A stretch of DNA of 5,695 nucleotides from contig JBBRGA010000179.1 of NCBI GenBank assembly GCA_038241115.1, positions 1 to 5,695 of the forward strand. The letters run 5' to 3'. A program made the translations under genes and the position numbers. Source of the DNA: JANYJJ01 sp038241115 (lineage in GTDB: Bacteria; Pseudomonadota; Gammaproteobacteria; Burkholderiales; Burkholderiaceae_C). Below are positions 5,414 to 5,695 of this stretch, piece after piece. Every line of letters begins with the position of its first letter. The first letter of the stretch is position 1. The notes beneath the pieces were generated by a model. That model was not told the origin of the DNA and searched no databases. It was given only the letters and a program-made list of their open reading frames with translations.

Positions 5414-5695
5414 ATGCGTGTCAAAAGCATCCTCACCGAAGCCAAGCAGATCAACCGCGCGGTCACTCTCATCAATCTCGGGGCGCGTTTGCAAGTGCTG
5501 GAATCAGAAACCGACCTGAGCTACGAGCGCCTGTTGCGCCTGTACAAAGAAGTGGCCGGCAAGTCGCCGAGCAAGGGTCAGCTGCCTTTTTCTACCGACT
5601 GGTTCATGACCTGGCAGCCCAACATCCACGCCTCGCTGTTCCTCAACATCCACGAGTACCTGAACAAGGTGGCCGAGATGGACGAGATTGACACC
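5414..5695 (+). CDS. flhC: Flagellar transcriptional regulator FlhC, N-terminal half, 3' end outside window
   Basis: The first 94 codons are present, about half of the roughly 190-residue family length, with the frame open to the window edge. FlhC is the DNA-binding partner of FlhD in the flagellar master activator. Matches to E. coli FlhC are strong: EAKQINRAVTLINLGARLQV (residues 9-28), LESETDLSYERLLRLYKEV (29-47), then KGQLPFSTDWFMTWQPNIHA (54-73). The four C-terminal zinc-binding cysteines lie beyond the edge and cannot be checked. ATG 5414 has AGGAG 8 nt upstream. In relatives flhC is often followed by motAB and chemotaxis genes, but none is visible here. Confidence 0.96.
   Translation, partial: MRVKSILTEAKQINRAVTLINLGARLQVLESETDLSYERLLRLYKEVAGKSPSKGQLPFSTDWFMTWQPNIHASLFLNIHEYLNKVAEMDEIDT

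Noticed and set aside
4778..5494. Long open frame of 238 codons on the - strand opposite flhD and flhC
   Set aside because: It spans two confidently identified genes and their spacer, has no recognisable domain, and is a typical shadow frame in GC-rich DNA.

Overview
The window is a GC-rich stretch of chromosome from a motile betaproteobacterium. It is most likely a member of the Burkholderiales, and Comamonadaceae-like by the look of its proteins. Four things point there: an NtrC C-terminus close to proteobacterial GlnG, a full TRAP carboxylate transporter, a sugar-acid dehydrogenase of the DenD type, and an FlhD/FlhC flagellar master regulator pair. The genus cannot be fixed from the sequence alone. 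Two genes are cut by the window edges: ntrC at the left and flhC at the right.

Layout: (1) 1-650, + strand: the C-terminal 215 residues of the nitrogen response regulator NtrC. It carries an unusually long Ala/Ser-rich linker before the Fis-type helix-turn-helix. (2) 679-4641, - strand: a four-gene block read right to left, denD-like dehydrogenase, dctP (periplasmic binding protein), dctQ (small membrane subunit), dctM (large permease). dctQ and dctM overlap by 4 nt (ATGA). A strong imperfect hairpin lies between dctP and dctQ. The block converges on ntrC with only 28 nt between stop codons. (3) 4642-4951: a 310-nt divergent intergenic region holding an imperfect inverted repeat, a 15-bp tandem repeat and a 10-bp palindrome. 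(4) 4952-5695, + strand: flhD (107 aa) and the first 94 codons of flhC, separated by an unusually long 138-nt spacer packed with GC-rich hairpins.

How the genes work together: DctP should capture an organic or sugar acid in the periplasm and pass it to the DctQ-DctM sodium-coupled permease. The co-directional SDR enzyme would then oxidise the imported acid. Its resemblance to D-erythronate 2-dehydrogenase suggests a four-carbon sugar acid, although the kinase, isomerase and decarboxylase of that pathway are not in this window. FlhD and FlhC form the heteromeric activator at the top of the flagellar hierarchy. Their gene pair diverges from the uptake block, so the two may share regulatory DNA.

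I found no mobile element, CRISPR array, tRNA or rRNA, and no clearly new multi-gene system. The points most worth checking are the structured flhD-flhC spacer, the inverted repeat in the divergent region, the dehydrogenase-TRAP pairing and the expanded NtrC linker.
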